From: an uncultured Ruminococcus sp.
GTDB lineage: Bacteria; Bacillota; Clostridia; Oscillospirales; Ruminococcaceae
Assembly: GCA_947177375.1 (NCBI GenBank)
Contig: CAMWUF010000045.1
Span: 1 to 7,113 of the forward strand
Length of the DNA: 7,113 bases
Reading direction: 5' to 3'
Shown: piece after piece, positions 6,443 through 7,113 of the stretch
How positions within the stretch are numbered: position 1 is the stretch's first letter
Layout of the letters: every line of letters begins with the position of its first letter
Translations under genes and position numbers: made by a program
The notes under the pieces: generated by a model
The model's database searches: none
What the model was told of the DNA's origin: nothing
What the model saw: the letters and a program-made list of their open reading frames with translations, nothing else

Positions 6443-7113
6443 ATGGAAAATTTGTGTTTTAAATGTAGTGTATGCAAGAATTATATCAGAATGAATAAAA
6501 AATTAGATGATTTATTTTCTGATTGGGCATATGCATGTGGAGAATGGTCTGATTTTGTGGAAGATGTTCCAGAACTTTCAGAGCAAAATTGGATACGCAG
6601 TGAATTAACTCCTGTTGTTGGAGAAATTCGGACAGTATTTGTGAGAATGCCCTTTGATGAAGCAATTGGAAACGAATTTTGGCTATTATATCAACCAGCT
6701 TTATTATATTTTAATGGTTGGGAAGATTGCTCAGAACAGGATATTGCGAGCTGTGCTGTTGTGCGGTGCAAATTTCAAAAAATACTGGTTTCTGATGAGT
6801 ACAGTGCATGGATTAGAGTTGTAATACAGGAAGTTGTATTTTTGCATGAGCTTTGTAATTATTACCAAGATGTCAGAGGAAATATTGCAAATGCATTTAA
6901 GGGAATTACAGAAGAAACAGGTTCCCAAAATAACAGGTGGCATGTCAAGAGAATTGCAGAAGAAACAGATTTTCAGAATGACAAGTGGCAGGTCAAAAGT
7001 TGGACTATGCAAGACGATTGTGGAGAAGTTAAATGGATTTATATAGATGAAAATAGAATACAACATTTCGTTATGAAGCTGTGGTATGCATTTGATGAAG
7101 AAATATTATATAT
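6443..7113 (+). CDS. Unrecognised Trp/Cys-rich acidic protein, 3'-truncated
   Basis: The frame stays open for 223 codons from the ATG at 6443 to the window end with no stop, far too long for chance in such AT-rich DNA. I do not recognise the family. The visible part is acidic, with 11 Trp and 9 Cys in 223 residues. Cys5, Cys8 and Cys11 form a C-x2-C-x2-C cluster at the N-terminus. Residues 80-134 hold aromatic and hydrophobic strands such as FWLLYQPALLYF (79-90) and IRVVIQEVVFL (124-134), suggesting a soluble alpha/beta or beta fold; no signal peptide or membrane segment is evident. Residues 154-185 are two tandem copies of a 16-residue unit. The start is uncertain: AAGAAAG (6425-6431) is a weak SD 11 nt upstream, and an ATG at 6491 (residue 17) would drop the Cys cluster. 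It follows the ileS terminator directly, so it is probably a separate unit, but I see no clear promoter. Confidence 0.8.
   Translation, partial: MENLCFKCSVCKNYIRMNKKLDDLFSDWAYACGEWSDFVEDVPELSEQNWIRSELTPVVGEIRTVFVRMPFDEAIGNEFWLLYQPALLYFNGWEDCSEQDIASCAVVRCKFQKILVSDEYSAWIRVVIQEVVFLHELCNYYQDVRGNIANAFKGITEETGSQNNRWHVKRIAEETDFQNDKWQVKSWTMQDDCGEVKWIYIDENRIQHFVMKLWYAFDEEILY
6902..6997 (+). repeat. Two-copy 48-bp in-frame tandem duplication inside the 3' gene
   Basis: Unit 1 (6902-6949) and unit 2 (6950-6997) match at 38 of 48 positions without gaps. They encode GITEETGSQNNRWHVK and RIAEETDFQNDKWQVK, sharing I, EET, QN, W and VK. The length is a multiple of three and the frame is kept. The drift between copies shows the duplication is not recent. 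The segment after unit 2 (SWTMQDDCGEVKW) is not a clear third copy. Confidence 0.85.

Noticed and set aside
6436..6462. Short ORF starting at the ATG at 6436
   Set aside because: It ends after eight codons and has no support beyond a weak upstream purine run.
6902..6997. CRISPR-like repeat
   Set aside because: Only two directly adjacent units with no spacer, inside an open reading frame.
6731..7066. Minus-strand 111-codon frame and a + strand 70-codon frame (6834-7046) over the 3' gene
   Set aside because: Both show repeated peptides only because the DNA beneath is duplicated. The 223-codon + frame from 6443 is far longer and is the better coding candidate.

Overview
The window looks like a chromosomal core segment from a low-GC, Gram-positive anaerobe of the Clostridia, most likely near Ruminococcus/Oscillospiraceae. 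That placement is inferred from the AT-rich sequence, purine-rich Shine-Dalgarno (SD) sites, and the gene order HlyD-like adaptor, yggS, sepF, ylmH, divIVA, ileS. All complete genes are on the + strand.

Layout. Positions 2-919 are the 3' part of an HlyD-type membrane-fusion/adaptor protein whose start lies before the window. It overlaps yggS (909-1598), a pyridoxal-phosphate (PLP) homeostasis protein. An 89-nt gap follows, holding an 8-bp inverted repeat and a possible 7-codon mini-ORF. Then come sepF (1688-2125), ylmH (2157-2897), divIVA (2927-3556) and ileS (3588-6371), separated by gaps of only 29-31 nt. A strong intrinsic terminator (6377-6422) closes the series. After it, an unrecognised gene opens at about 6443 and runs off the window end; it carries an internal 48-bp tandem duplication.

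How the genes fit together. SepF tethers and organises FtsZ at the division site. DivIVA marks curved membrane at septa and poles. YlmH is an S4-domain RNA-binding protein linked to the ribosome. YggS handles PLP. The cluster is the known ylm/division neighbourhood of Gram-positive bacteria, here with isoleucyl-tRNA synthetase as the last gene. The tight spacing suggests one transcript from an upstream promoter outside the window.

Most of the window is ordinary core genome. Points worth a second look are: the two altered catalytic signatures of IleRS (HIGT and AMHKS); DivIVA's Ala-Trp in place of the Phe-Arg membrane-contact pair; the structured sepF leader; the lack of room for a T-box before ileS; and the unknown, Trp/Cys-rich 3' gene with its duplication and different codon use. 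I see no clear evidence of a new multi-gene system, mobile element, CRISPR array or RNA gene.
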